A DNA stretch of 64,000 bases from Halobacillus naozhouensis (GTDB lineage: Bacteria; Bacillota; Bacilli; Bacillales; Halobacillaceae): the NCBI RefSeq assembly GCF_029714185.1, contig NZ_CP121671.1:2852001-2916000 (forward strand). The letters run 5' to 3'. Position numbers and translations under genes: made by a program. Numbering within the stretch: position 1 is the stretch's first letter; every line of letters starts with the position of its first letter. The notes beneath the pieces are model-generated. The model did not search any database and was not told where the DNA came from. It was given only the letters and a program-made list of their open reading frames with translations. Below, piece after piece: positions 24,595-32,589 of the stretch.

Positions 24595-25176
24595 CTATTT
24601 TACAGTCAAATGTTTGGTGCAATTATAAAGATCACATCTCCACTTTTCCTCTAATTTATTTACTAAAGTAACAGATGTGTTGTCCAGCCTCTCAACCTCT
24701 TTAAACCCCTCGTCTAAACCCGAAACAAGGTGTCCAATAAAAGCGCCGTGACTTACAATAAGCACTCGCTTATTTGGATGGTTGATAACCACATCTTTCA
24801 CAAAGGACTTCCCTCGCTCAAAAATACTAGGCTGCTTTTCTATTCCCAGATCAAGATCACGCCAGTTTACTCCCCACTTCTCTATTCTTTCTTCCTCTAT
24901 TGTTCCTTCAATCTGCCCGCCTGATGCTTCTCTAATTCTATGATCGATCAAAATCTCTTGAATGGATAATCGTTTGGCTATAATTTCTGCAGTTTGTTTA
25001 GCTCGCTTTAAAGGGCTTGAGTAAATGACATCCCATTCTTCATCATCTAAGCGTCCAGCCAACTTATATGCGTCTTGTCTTCCTTCTTGATCCAGTGGAA
25101 TATCCGAATTTCCCTGTGCCCTTTTCTCTTTATTCCACGGTGTGCTTCCATGCCTAATCAAACCAAGTGTGGTCAT
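24595..25176 (-). CDS. Histidine phosphatase superfamily protein (phosphoglycerate-mutase-like)
   Basis: A 193-residue branch-1 histidine phosphatase. The phospho-acceptor motif LIRHGSTPWN has His9. The second Arg/Glu region is SSPLKRAKQTAEII and REASGGQIEG, and the second catalytic His lies in VLIVSHGAFIG. Family members dephosphorylate small phosphoesters (PhoE, CobC, YhfR types); the substrate cannot be deduced. GGAGG before the ATG is strong. It is a monocistronic gene between ilvD and the siderophore operon and has no visible iron-responsive site. Confidence 0.88.
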   Translation of the reverse strand: MTTLGLIRHGSTPWNKEKRAQGNSDIPLDQEGRQDAYKLAGRLDDEEWDVIYSSPLKRAKQTAEIIAKRLSIQEILIDHRIREASGGQIEGTIEEERIEKWGVNWRDLDLGIEKQPSIFERGKSFVKDVVINHPNKRVLIVSHGAFIGHLVSGLDEGFKEVERLDNTSVTLVNKLEEKWRCDLYNCTKHLTVK

Positions 25177-25211
25177 GTCAGAACCTCCTCGTCACGAAAG
25201 TAATTCCTAAA

Positions 25212-25234
25212 AAAAGAGCCGCATGGGCTCTTTT
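25212..25234 (-). terminator. Terminator of ilvD
   Basis: AAAAGAGCC, GCAT loop, GGGCTCTTTT; on the minus strand a run of seven T follows. Confidence 0.85.
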
Positions 25235-25240
25235 ATCAGA

Positions 25241-26935
25241 TTAGTCTAAATCATAATCAGTAACGGCGCCTTTTGCGGCCGAAGACACGAGGCGAGCATA
25301 TTTCGCAAGTACTCCTGTCTTGTGTCGCAGTTCAGGTTGCACCCATTCCTGCTTGCGTTTTTCTAACTCTTCGTCTGTTACGTCAAAATTAATCTGTTGT
25401 GTATCACTATCAATCATAATCGTATCGCCTTCTTTAAGTAGACCTACCGGGCCGCCAACGAACGCTTCAGGGGCAACATGTCCAATTACAAACCCGTGCG
25501 AACCTCCGGAAAAACGCCCGTCCGTCAATAAGGCCACTTTACCTCCAAGACCTTTCCCTACAATCATGGAAGTAATGGAGAGCATTTCCGGCATTCCAGG
25601 CCCGCCTTTTGGACCAACATTTCGGATCACAACCACATCGCCTTCTTTCACTTCGTCTCCCACGATGGCAGTTGTCGCATCCGCCTCACTGTCAAAAACC
25701 CGTGCCGGACCTTCGAAGCGGCTGATTTTCTGTCCGGACATTTTGGCTACTGCCCCTTCTGGTGCAAGGTTTCCCTTTAATAAAACAAGAGGACCATTTG
25801 GTTTAATAGGCTCATCAAATGGCACGATTACCTGCTGGCCTTCTTTCAACGGCTCCGCTTCTTCAAGATTTTCTGCCACAGTCTTTCCTGTCACAGTTAA
25901 GCAGTCACCATGCAGCAACCCTTGTTCGTGCAACAGCTTCATGACTGCAGGTACTCCACCACTTTCATATAAATCCTGCATCACATATTTTCCGCTTGGT
26001 TTCATATCAGCAATATGCGGAACCTCCTGGCGAATGCGCTCAAAATCATCGAGAGAGAGATCGACACCAGCTGAATGCGCCATCGCTGTTAAGTGCAGAA
26101 ACGCGTTCGTTGACCCGCCTAGCGCCATGACGACCGTAACCGCATTTTCAAAAGCTTTCTTTGTCATAATGTCACGAGGATAAATACCTTTTTCAAGCAA
26201 ACCAACAACCAGTTCACCTGCTTGTTTACACTCTTGTTCCTTATAGTCATTTACCGCTGGAGTAGAAGACGATCCTGGAATACTCATACCCAGCGCTTCT
26301 ACAGCGGAGGCCATCGTATTGGCCGTGTACATGCCACCACAAGCTCCTGCGCCAGGACAAGCATGACACTCTACCTTATGAAGTTGATCATCATTAATAG
26401 TCCCCTCATGGTACTGACCAACCGCTTCAAATGAGGACACGATATCAATATCCTTACCGTTCAACTTACCCGGCTGGATGGTACCTCCATAAACATAGAC
26501 GGAAGGAATATTCAAGCGGCCAAGCGCCATAAGACAGCCTGGCGTCGTTTTGTCACACCCTCCAATGGCAACAACACCATCTAAACGTTCTGCATTCGTA
26601 ACCGTCTCAATAGAATCAGCAATGATCTCACGGCTTGGCAGAGAATAATGCATTCCTTCATGACCCATTGCAATTCCGTCAGAGACTGTAATCGTATTAA
26701 AAATCATCGGAGCTCCACCATTATCAGCTGCTCCCTGCTTCGCCTCTTTAGCCAAGTCATCAATATGTATATTACAAGGAGTTACCTCACTCCATGTACT
26801 GGCAATACCAATCATCGGCTTCTGAAAGTCTTCATCTTTAAAGCCAACCGCACGTAACATCGAACGGTTCGGGACCCTGTTCACACCTTCACTGATCACT
26901 TTACTACGAATACGCAAATCCTTTTTCTCAGCCAT
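25241..26935 (-). CDS. ilvD: Dihydroxy-acid dehydratase
   Basis: A 564-residue Fe-S dehydratase that converts 2,3-dihydroxy-isovalerate and -methylvalerate to the keto acids, the third step of valine/isoleucine synthesis. Cluster cysteines are visible at Cys54 (VTPCNIH), Cys127 (GGCDKTTPGC) and in CHACPGAGACGG (190-200). The frame is open to 27019, but AAAGGA precedes the ATG at 26935 and the family begins there. The gene stands alone, away from the usual ilvBHC-leu cluster. A CodY-like box lies upstream. Confidence 0.96.
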   Translation of the reverse strand: MAEKKDLRIRSKVISEGVNRVPNRSMLRAVGFKDEDFQKPMIGIASTWSEVTPCNIHIDDLAKEAKQGAADNGGAPMIFNTITVSDGIAMGHEGMHYSLPSREIIADSIETVTNAERLDGVVAIGGCDKTTPGCLMALGRLNIPSVYVYGGTIQPGKLNGKDIDIVSSFEAVGQYHEGTINDDQLHKVECHACPGAGACGGMYTANTMASAVEALGMSIPGSSSTPAVNDYKEQECKQAGELVVGLLEKGIYPRDIMTKKAFENAVTVVMALGGSTNAFLHLTAMAHSAGVDLSLDDFERIRQEVPHIADMKPSGKYVMQDLYESGGVPAVMKLLHEQGLLHGDCLTVTGKTVAENLEEAEPLKEGQQVIVPFDEPIKPNGPLVLLKGNLAPEGAVAKMSGQKISRFEGPARVFDSEADATTAIVGDEVKEGDVVVIRNVGPKGGPGMPEMLSITSMIVGKGLGGKVALLTDGRFSGGSHGFVIGHVAPEAFVGGPVGLLKEGDTIMIDSDTQQINFDVTDEELEKRKQEWVQPELRHKTGVLAKYARLVSSAAKGAVTDYDLD

Positions 26936-26990
26936 TGTCTCCATCCTTTCCTGCCTATCTAACAAAATATAATACTTTTCTATTATAACG

Positions 26991-27019
26991 ATGATACAGA
27001 TTTCAGCGTAAATTCGCAA
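26991..27019 (-). promoter_or_regulatory. Probable ilvD promoter
   Basis: On the minus strand TTGCGA (27014-27019), 17 bases, TATCAT (26991-26996). It lies 56 bases upstream of the ilvD start. Confidence 0.5.
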
Positions 27020-27021
27020 TT

Positions 27022-27036
27022 AATTTTCTGAAAATA
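27022..27036. promoter_or_regulatory. CodY box upstream of ilvD
   Basis: AATTTTCTGAAAATA matches the CodY consensus AATTTTCWGAAAATT at 14 of 15 positions. It sits directly upstream of the probable -35. CodY regulation of ilvD in response to branched-chain amino acids and GTP is established in Bacillus. Confidence 0.75.
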
Positions 27037-27101
27037 TGAAACTTTCCCTCTAATAAAGCGCTTTCTTTATTGTTCCCATCACCTTGATTTTTTTAAAAAA
27101 A

Positions 27102-27138
27102 TTCTAACCCAGCCAGTGTAATCCTAGCCGGGTTAGAA
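27102..27138 (-). terminator. Terminator of glpFK
   Basis: TTCTAACCC...GGGTTAGAA stem; on the minus strand it is followed by ATTTTTTTAAAAAAA. Confidence 0.85.
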
Positions 27139-27152
27139 CACCGTATCCGTGT

Positions 27153-28646
27153 CTATTTAAATTCCCTGGTGGCAGCTACAGCTTTTTTCCATCCACTGTA
27201 CAACTGTTCTCGTTTTTTAACTTCCATTGAATCAGCAAATGTATGGTCATTCCGCCACTGTCTCGCAATATCCTCTTTATTCTTCCAATACCCAACAGCC
27301 AACCCAGCAAGATAAGCTGCCCCTAGTGCTGTTGTTTCCTGAACAACGGGCCTCTCTACGGGTACACCAAGGATGTCACTCTGAAACTGCATTAAGAAGT
27401 CGTTTTTAACCGCACCGCCATCCACACGTAATGTACTTACATCAATTCCTGAGTCAGCTATCATCGCATCAAGAACATCTTTCGTCTGGTAAGCCAGTGA
27501 TTCTAATGTTGCTCGGATGAAATGGGCCTTGGTAGTTCCTCGGGTTAATCCAAACACGGCACCGCGGGCGTCACTATCCCAGTAGGGTGTTCCTAAACCG
27601 ACAAAGGCTGGAACGAGGTAAACTCCATCCGTAGAGTCAACTGCTGTCGCAAAGTCCTCGCTTTGCGGCGCATTTTCAATCAATTGCAAGCCGTCACGAA
27701 GCCATTGAATAGCCGAACCAGCTACGAAAATACTTCCTTCAAGCGCATACTCGACCTTGCCCTCGACTCCCCACGCCAACGTTGTCAGCAATCCGTGTTT
27801 AGAAGTTACTCCTTCCTCACCAGTATTCATTAGCATAAAGCAGCCTGTGCCGTACGTATTTTTAGCCATTCCCTTGTCAAAACACGCCTGACCGAACAAA
27901 GCAGCTTGCTGATCTCCAGCAATTCCGGCGATCGGAACCTCATGCCCGAAGAAATGATAATCAACTGTCTTGGCATACACTTCAGAAGATTGTTTGACCT
28001 CTGGCAGCATTGCTTTCGGAATGTCCAGAATCTCTAATAACTCCTCATCCCACTCAAGATCATAAATATTAAAAAGTAACGTTCTTGAGGCATTTGAATA
28101 GTCTGTTATATGAGTTTTTCCGCCAGACAACTTATAGACGAGCCACGTATCCATCGTTCCAAAAAGCAAATCACCTTTTTCTGCCTTTTCACGGGCACCT
28201 TCCACATGGTCCAAAATCCATTTCACTTTCGTCCCTGAAAAGTATGGATCCAGCAACAGCCCTGTTTTTTCTTTAAACAGCTCATTATGTCCTTTTTCCC
28301 GCAGTTCTTTACAAATGCCTTCCGTCTGACGGGATTGCCAAACGATCGCCTTATAAATTGGTTTTCCGGTATGTTTATCCCATACGACGGTCGTTTCCCG
28401 TTGGTTTGTAATACCGATTCCAGCTATTTGATCAGGCTCAACATCTGCCTTTCTAAGTACCTCAGCCACACAGGCAAGAACCGATGTCCAAATTTCATTC
28501 GCGTCATGCTCCACCCAGCCCGGTTTAGGGAAAAATTGCTCAAACTCTTGCTGACCTGTCTCAACAATTTCTCCTTTTTGATTGAATAAAATTGCCCTTG
28601 AGCTTGTCGTACCTTGGTCTAGCGATAATATGAATGTTTCACACAT
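27153..28646 (-). CDS. glpK: Glycerol kinase
   Basis: A 497-residue FGGY kinase that phosphorylates glycerol to sn-glycerol 3-phosphate and so traps it in the cell. The N-terminal phosphate motif DQGTTSSRAILF, the GITNQRETTVVWD segment, GIAGDQQAALFGQ and the C-terminal VDGGAVKNDFLMQ are all typical. The His-containing loop DYHFFGHEVP (about 227-236) includes a histidine in the region that HPr phosphorylates in Firmicutes, so PTS activation is plausible. It follows glpF by 41 bases in one operon. Confidence 0.96.
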   Translation of the reverse strand: MCETFILSLDQGTTSSRAILFNQKGEIVETGQQEFEQFFPKPGWVEHDANEIWTSVLACVAEVLRKADVEPDQIAGIGITNQRETTVVWDKHTGKPIYKAIVWQSRQTEGICKELREKGHNELFKEKTGLLLDPYFSGTKVKWILDHVEGAREKAEKGDLLFGTMDTWLVYKLSGGKTHITDYSNASRTLLFNIYDLEWDEELLEILDIPKAMLPEVKQSSEVYAKTVDYHFFGHEVPIAGIAGDQQAALFGQACFDKGMAKNTYGTGCFMLMNTGEEGVTSKHGLLTTLAWGVEGKVEYALEGSIFVAGSAIQWLRDGLQLIENAPQSEDFATAVDSTDGVYLVPAFVGLGTPYWDSDARGAVFGLTRGTTKAHFIRATLESLAYQTKDVLDAMIADSGIDVSTLRVDGGAVKNDFLMQFQSDILGVPVERPVVQETTALGAAYLAGLAVGYWKNKEDIARQWRNDHTFADSMEVKKREQLYSGWKKAVAATREFK

Positions 28647-28687
28647 TTGAAAACCACCCTCCGATTATAGTATTGAATTAGGTTAAT

Positions 28688-29518
28688 TTAGACTATTTTT
28701 TCCTCAAATTTATCTGCAGCGGTTTCATCTTTTTTTAATTCAGATCTCGCCGCACCGACTAGAATGAAAGCCATGATCGCACTTAACACCCAAAATAAAG
28801 TGGTAAATTCTCCAAGGAATAATGCCCTGTAGAAGACAGCACCATAGATTCCGCCCAAGACAGGACCTACCACCGGAATCCAAGCATAGCTCCAGTCAGA
28901 GCCACCCTTGCCGGGAATTGGCAGCAGGGCATGCGCGATTCTCGGGCCAAGATCACGGGCAGGATTGATCGCATATCCTGTAGCTCCACCTAAGGACATT
29001 CCAATCGCCACAATTAAGGCCCCGACAATTAATGGATTCAACCCATCTGTAAACTCATTTGCACCAATAAACATTAATCCCATTAATAGAACGAATGTAC
29101 CGACTATTTCACTTACTAAGTTGGAAAATGGACTGCGGATAGCCGGGTCAGTGGCAAATACACCAAGTTTCGCTCCCTGGTCTTTTGTCTCCTTCCAGTG
29201 TGGTAAATAATTCAAAAAAACAATAACCGCTCCGATAAAAGCACCAAGCATTTGCGCACTAATATATAAAGGAACTTTCGACCAGGGAAATTCTCCAGCT
29301 GCAGCAAAGCCCAAGGTGACGGCAGGGTTAATATGGGCTCCGGTAAAATTGCCAACTGCATACACACCCATAGTTACGGCCAGCCCCCAGCCGATCGTTA
29401 TGACAACCCAGCCGGCTCCCTCTGCTTTTGTACCTTTCAATACAACTCCACCGACTACTCCGCTGCCAAAAATAGCCAAAATCATCGTGCCTAACAATTC
29501 AGCAACAAACTCAGACAT
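28688..29518 (-). CDS. glpF: Glycerol uptake facilitator (aquaglyceroporin)
   Basis: A 276-residue membrane protein with six helices and two half-helices. The first NPA motif is GAHINPAVTLG and the second GYAINPARDLGPR, with the aspartate characteristic of glycerol channels. It allows passive glycerol entry for GlpK. It is the first gene of glpFK, behind a leader terminator and a perfect cre site, so it should be induced through GlpP antitermination and repressed by CcpA. Confidence 0.95.
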   Translation of the reverse strand: MSEFVAELLGTMILAIFGSGVVGGVVLKGTKAEGAGWVVITIGWGLAVTMGVYAVGNFTGAHINPAVTLGFAAAGEFPWSKVPLYISAQMLGAFIGAVIVFLNYLPHWKETKDQGAKLGVFATDPAIRSPFSNLVSEIVGTFVLLMGLMFIGANEFTDGLNPLIVGALIVAIGMSLGGATGYAINPARDLGPRIAHALLPIPGKGGSDWSYAWIPVVGPVLGGIYGAVFYRALFLGEFTTLFWVLSAIMAFILVGAARSELKKDETAADKFEEKIV

Positions 29519-29560
29519 AAGTTCACTCCTTTTGGTTCGTTAACCTTATTTTGAAGACAT

Positions 29561-29625
29561 AAAAAAGACCCACACTAAAATCCTAGCACTTTCCTCAGGG
29601 TAAAGTACTAAAATTAGTGTGAGTC
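29561..29625 (-). promoter_or_regulatory. glpF leader terminator, probable GlpP antitermination target
   Basis: GACTCACACTAA and TTAGTGTGGGTC (minus strand; 29614-29625 and 29567-29578) form a long stem with a 35-base loop, followed by TTTTTT, between promoter and glpF. A leader terminator relieved by GlpP with glycerol 3-phosphate is established for Bacillus glp genes; no glpP is in the window. Confidence 0.75.
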
Positions 29626-29661
29626 TCCAAATCTCCATCACGTAGTTAACTTGTTACTTAC

Positions 29662-29690
29662 AATTTAAACCATTGTGTAAACGCTGTCAA
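29662..29690 (-). promoter_or_regulatory. glpFK promoter overlapped by a perfect cre site
   Basis: On the minus strand TTGACA (29685-29690), 17 bases, TAAATT (29662-29667). TGTAAACGCTGTCA (29676-29689) matches the cre consensus TGWAANCGNTNWCA at every defined position and covers the -35, so CcpA with HPr-Ser46-P or Crh-P should repress. Confidence 0.8.
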
Positions 29691-29856
29691 CTGCTTTTAC
29701 TAAATTAGTTAAGATTGCTTATTTCAGAAAGGATTTGTTTTATGAAGGATTATTTAACGTTCACTGAGATATAATTGTATAAAAATAACTTTGATTATTG
29801 CCCATTTTATTATAAACTTCAGTAATGAAGAAAACTTGCAAATAGGAATGGTGTTC

Positions 29857-30777
29857 ATGTTTAATAAACAAAAAACGTACGATAAATTATTAGAGCTTGT
29901 AAAAGCAGATAACATAAAGCGGGAAGAAAACTTAAGGAATCACCTCTACACTAAACTTGGCGGCAAAGCTGACTTCTTTATCACCCCCACCACATTTAAG
30001 GAAATACAAAAAGTCGTTAAGTTTTCTAATGAAGAGAATATCCCTTTCACGCTGCTTGGCAACGGGTCAAATTTAATCATTAAGGACGGTGGAATCCGTG
30101 GAATCGTCATAAACCTTAAACACCTTGATAACATTTCTACAGAGGAAAATACTCTAGTAGCTCAAAGTGGTGCTCGTATTATCGATGCCTCACGGTTTGC
30201 CATGGAACAACGCCTATCAGGCCTTGAATTCGCCTGCGGAATACCTGGAACGGTCGGAGGAGCTCTCTACATGAATGCAGGGGCTTACGGTGGTGAAATT
30301 AAGGATGTTCTCGACTACGCTTACGTAGTAGATCGGAATGGAGATATCGTGAAGCGGCTGGCTACGGAATTAGATCTGGACTATCGTACCAGTAACATAC
30401 CTGACAATGGTGACATTGTCATCGAGGCAACTTTTAACCTAAAACCGGCGAACTATGAAGACATTAAGACTGTGGTTGACGACCTTACTTATAAACGTGA
30501 ATCCAAGCAACCATTAGAATACCCTTCTTGCGGCAGTGTCTTTAAGCGCCCACCTGGATACTTTGCAGGCAAACTTATTCAGGACAGTAAGCTTCAGGGA
30601 ACGAACATTGGTGGAGCTGAAGTTTCTACGAAGCATGCCGGGTTTATCGTCAACAAAAATAATGCAACAACGACAGATTATATCTCTTTGATCGAACATG
30701 TACAAAAAACAGTCAAAGATAAATTTGGCGTCGACTTGGAAAGAGAAGTAAGAATTATTGGTGAGGATAAGGATTAG
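29857..30777 (+). CDS. murB: UDP-N-acetylenolpyruvoylglucosamine reductase
   Basis: A 306-residue FAD enzyme that reduces UDP-GlcNAc-enolpyruvate to UDP-MurNAc in peptidoglycan synthesis. It has LGGKADFF, FTLLGNGSNLIIKDGG (FAD pyrophosphate loop), GLEFACGIPGTVGGALYMNAGAYG and the catalytic serine region PSCGSVFKRP. These features and the length place it in the type II short group found in Bacillaceae. The frame opens at 29791, but the ATG at 29857 gives the usual MFNKQKTYDKLLEL start, with AGGA nine bases upstream. It is monocistronic. Confidence 0.92.
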   Translation: MFNKQKTYDKLLELVKADNIKREENLRNHLYTKLGGKADFFITPTTFKEIQKVVKFSNEENIPFTLLGNGSNLIIKDGGIRGIVINLKHLDNISTEENTLVAQSGARIIDASRFAMEQRLSGLEFACGIPGTVGGALYMNAGAYGGEIKDVLDYAYVVDRNGDIVKRLATELDLDYRTSNIPDNGDIVIEATFNLKPANYEDIKTVVDDLTYKRESKQPLEYPSCGSVFKRPPGYFAGKLIQDSKLQGTNIGGAEVSTKHAGFIVNKNNATTTDYISLIEHVQKTVKDKFGVDLEREVRIIGEDKD

Positions 30778-30781
30778 AAGT

Positions 30782-30814
30782 AAGCTGCGTATCCAATGGA
30801 TGCGCAGCTTTTTC
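30782..30814 (+). terminator. Terminator of murB
   Basis: AAGCTGCG...CGCAGCTT stem followed by TTTCT, in the gap to the convergent catalase gene. Confidence 0.8.
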
Positions 30815-30817
30815 TAT

Positions 30818-31654
30818 CTAGTAAGAAGGCGGAGTATCATAAACATCTTTAGGAGCAGGAGACAACTTTGCCTTATCCCCGTACGGAACAGGCTGATGGA
30901 CATAATTAAATTGTCCTCTTCCATCTGGGGCAACCCCTTGAGCCCACGGACCGTCCGCATCTGCGTTCCCCCTAGACGTATTATAAAAATCATAGGATAC
31001 TGCCTGTAACTCTTTTTCGCGTGGGAAAGTTGTAGGGACAACAACATCCTGAGCTTGCTGCTCGAGCTCATTAATGGCTTCTATCCACTGGTTCTGATGG
31101 GCTGTATCACGGGCTAAAAGAAAGCTTAATGTATCTTTAACCAAAGGATCATCTGATATAGTATAAAGACGGGCTACTTGAAGACGTCCTTGTGACTCTG
31201 CATTTAAATTAGCTCTAAAATCAGCAAGCAGGTTACCGCTAGAAATAATGTAATCTGCGGTCCAGCGATTTCCTACACTGTCAGAAGGCATTGCTCCTAG
31301 ACCTGAAACGATGGCATGCTGCGGATTCATTCCTCCAAGTACAGCCGCCACTGCCGGGTCAGTCTTATAGGCATTTTCCTGCGCTTCCAGGGCTTCCAGC
31401 GAAGTACCATCAAGTAAGCGGGCGATTAACGTAGATAAGATCTCCACATGAGCAATTTCCTCCGTCCCAATATCCAATAGTAAGTCACGATACTTTTTAT
31501 TGGCTCGGACATTAAAACCTTGCATTAGGTATTGCATCATAACCGATATCTCTCCCCACTGGCCTCCGAGCACCTCTTGAAGTTTTTTCGCATATTCCGG
31601 ATCTGGACGGGAAACTTTCGCCTCGTATTGTAACTCCTTTACATGGTAAAACAT
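30818..31654 (-). CDS. Manganese (non-haem) catalase
   Basis: A 278-residue ferritin-fold catalase. Metal-ligand glutamates and histidines occur in GGQWGEISVMMQYLMQ (Glu35 area), DIGTEEIAHVEIL, LNAESQGRLQVARLY and RDTAHQNQWIEA. It removes hydrogen peroxide with a dimanganese centre in the cytoplasm. Full-length enzymes of this class (B. subtilis YdbD-like) have a C-terminal extension as here, whereas spore-coat CotJC is shorter. GGAGAGG precedes the ATG. I found no convincing stress-sigma promoter upstream. Confidence 0.9.
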   Translation of the reverse strand: MFYHVKELQYEAKVSRPDPEYAKKLQEVLGGQWGEISVMMQYLMQGFNVRANKKYRDLLLDIGTEEIAHVEILSTLIARLLDGTSLEALEAQENAYKTDPAVAAVLGGMNPQHAIVSGLGAMPSDSVGNRWTADYIISSGNLLADFRANLNAESQGRLQVARLYTISDDPLVKDTLSFLLARDTAHQNQWIEAINELEQQAQDVVVPTTFPREKELQAVSYDFYNTSRGNADADGPWAQGVAPDGRGQFNYVHQPVPYGDKAKLSPAPKDVYDTPPSY

Positions 31655-31874
31655 TCAATCCTCTCCTCATATAGGGTACAATTCTTACCATATGCGAGAG
31701 GAAAGAATAGGTGTTTGTCTAATTATCTTTAAACTGGGCTTCAGCTCAAACAAATGGCCTTATCCATCTTACTATTCATTACTGAAATCAGGACTTTCTT
31801 CTTAAAGAATATGTATAAGAAGCTGCCTCTCAAAAAATAATACTCAGTGACACATCAATAAAGGAGCAGATACT

Positions 31875-32234
31875 ATGACAAGTTTATTGGTAAAAATTGT
31901 TACCCTCCCCATCGTACTCATTTTAGCTATGTACTTTTTAGAAAGTGTAGATTATGGCTCCATTTGGCAGCCTATCATGGTCGCCATTGTGCTTACAGCC
32001 ATCGGGTTAGTTATGGAATACATGTTCCTAAATGACGAAAACGCGTTATGGAAAAGCACACTTCTGGATTTTGTAACGTCGATTATTATTATTTGGGGGT
32101 TTTCTAATATCTTTACTGGTGCTGAGGTTACCTTCACAGGAGCCCTCATTACGTCCCTGGTTATAGGAGTGTGTGAGTATTTCCTTCACAAACACCTTAT
32201 CGGCACGCGAAAGACCGCGAAGGTACCTGCCTAA
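31875..32234 (+). CDS. DUF2512 (YndM-like) membrane protein
   Basis: A 119-residue protein with four predicted membrane helices (about 5-22, 29-50, 60-78, 86-105) and a short basic tail. The N-terminus LVKIVTLPIVLILAMYFL and the middle EYMFLNDENALWKSTLLDFVTS resemble the DUF2512 family typified by B. subtilis YndM, of unknown function. AAAGGAG precedes the ATG. It is a single gene with a strong terminator. Confidence 0.75.
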   Translation: MTSLLVKIVTLPIVLILAMYFLESVDYGSIWQPIMVAIVLTAIGLVMEYMFLNDENALWKSTLLDFVTSIIIIWGFSNIFTGAEVTFTGALITSLVIGVCEYFLHKHLIGTRKTAKVPA

Positions 32235-32239
32235 TTTAA

Positions 32240-32270
32240 AAATACCGAAGCAAATGCAGCTTCGGTATTT
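32240..32270 (+). terminator. Terminator of the DUF2512 gene
   Basis: AAATACCGAAGC, loop, GCTTCGGTATTT, then TTT: a 12-bp perfect stem. Confidence 0.88.
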
Positions 32271-32326
32271 TTTGATGCTTGAATTGGTAAAACTTCTGCT
32301 AGTTCTCCGTGGGAAAGCAGGTTACA

Positions 32327-32461
32327 TTAAAAATTGAGCTCCTGATCGTCCGTGCACATTTCACATACATCATAAATGTCGTATGTTTTTTCAGGTAAAT
32401 TGTCCTCATCCACCTGTTGAATTCTGCCGCATACCTCACAAATCCTTTGATTCTTTGCCAA
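32327..32461 (-). CDS. Tiny two-CxxC zinc-ribbon protein
   Basis: A 44-residue protein with Cys8-x2-Cys11 (ICEVCGR) and Cys34-x2-Cys37 (VCEMCTDD), a minimal zinc ribbon with an acidic tail. It begins with TTG at 32461, behind AAGGTGATAGGAA. The start is therefore inferred from the site and the sense of the protein. It fills a gap between the DUF2512 and DUF2935 genes. It is unrelated in sequence to the zinc ribbon at 14602 except for the cysteines. Function unknown. Confidence 0.6.
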   Translation of the reverse strand: MAKNQRICEVCGRIQQVDEDNLPEKTYDIYDVCEMCTDDQELNF

Positions 32462-32535
32462 TTCCTATCACCTTCCCCACATGATTACTTATATTAATCT
32501 TTTCCTTTAATGGGATAATTATGCAAAAGAAAAGA

Positions 32536-32564
32536 GGACACTTCACGCAAATGCATGAAGTGTC
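32536..32564 (-). terminator. Terminator of the DUF2935 gene
   Basis: GGACACTTCA and TGAAGTGTCC form a 10-bp stem with a 9-base loop; on the minus strand TCTTTTCTTTT follows. Confidence 0.8.
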
Positions 32565-32589
32565 CCCTTCTTTATCTTCACCTATAATA

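Noticed and set aside
25320..26183. 287-codon plus-strand frame inside ilvD
   Set aside because: Complementary-strand shadow of a well-conserved gene, with Ser/Thr/Pro-rich nonsense sequence and no ribosome site.
31655..31760. Sigma-B promoter upstream of the manganese catalase gene
   Set aside because: A GTTTAA can be found, but no GGGTAT-like -10 at the right distance.
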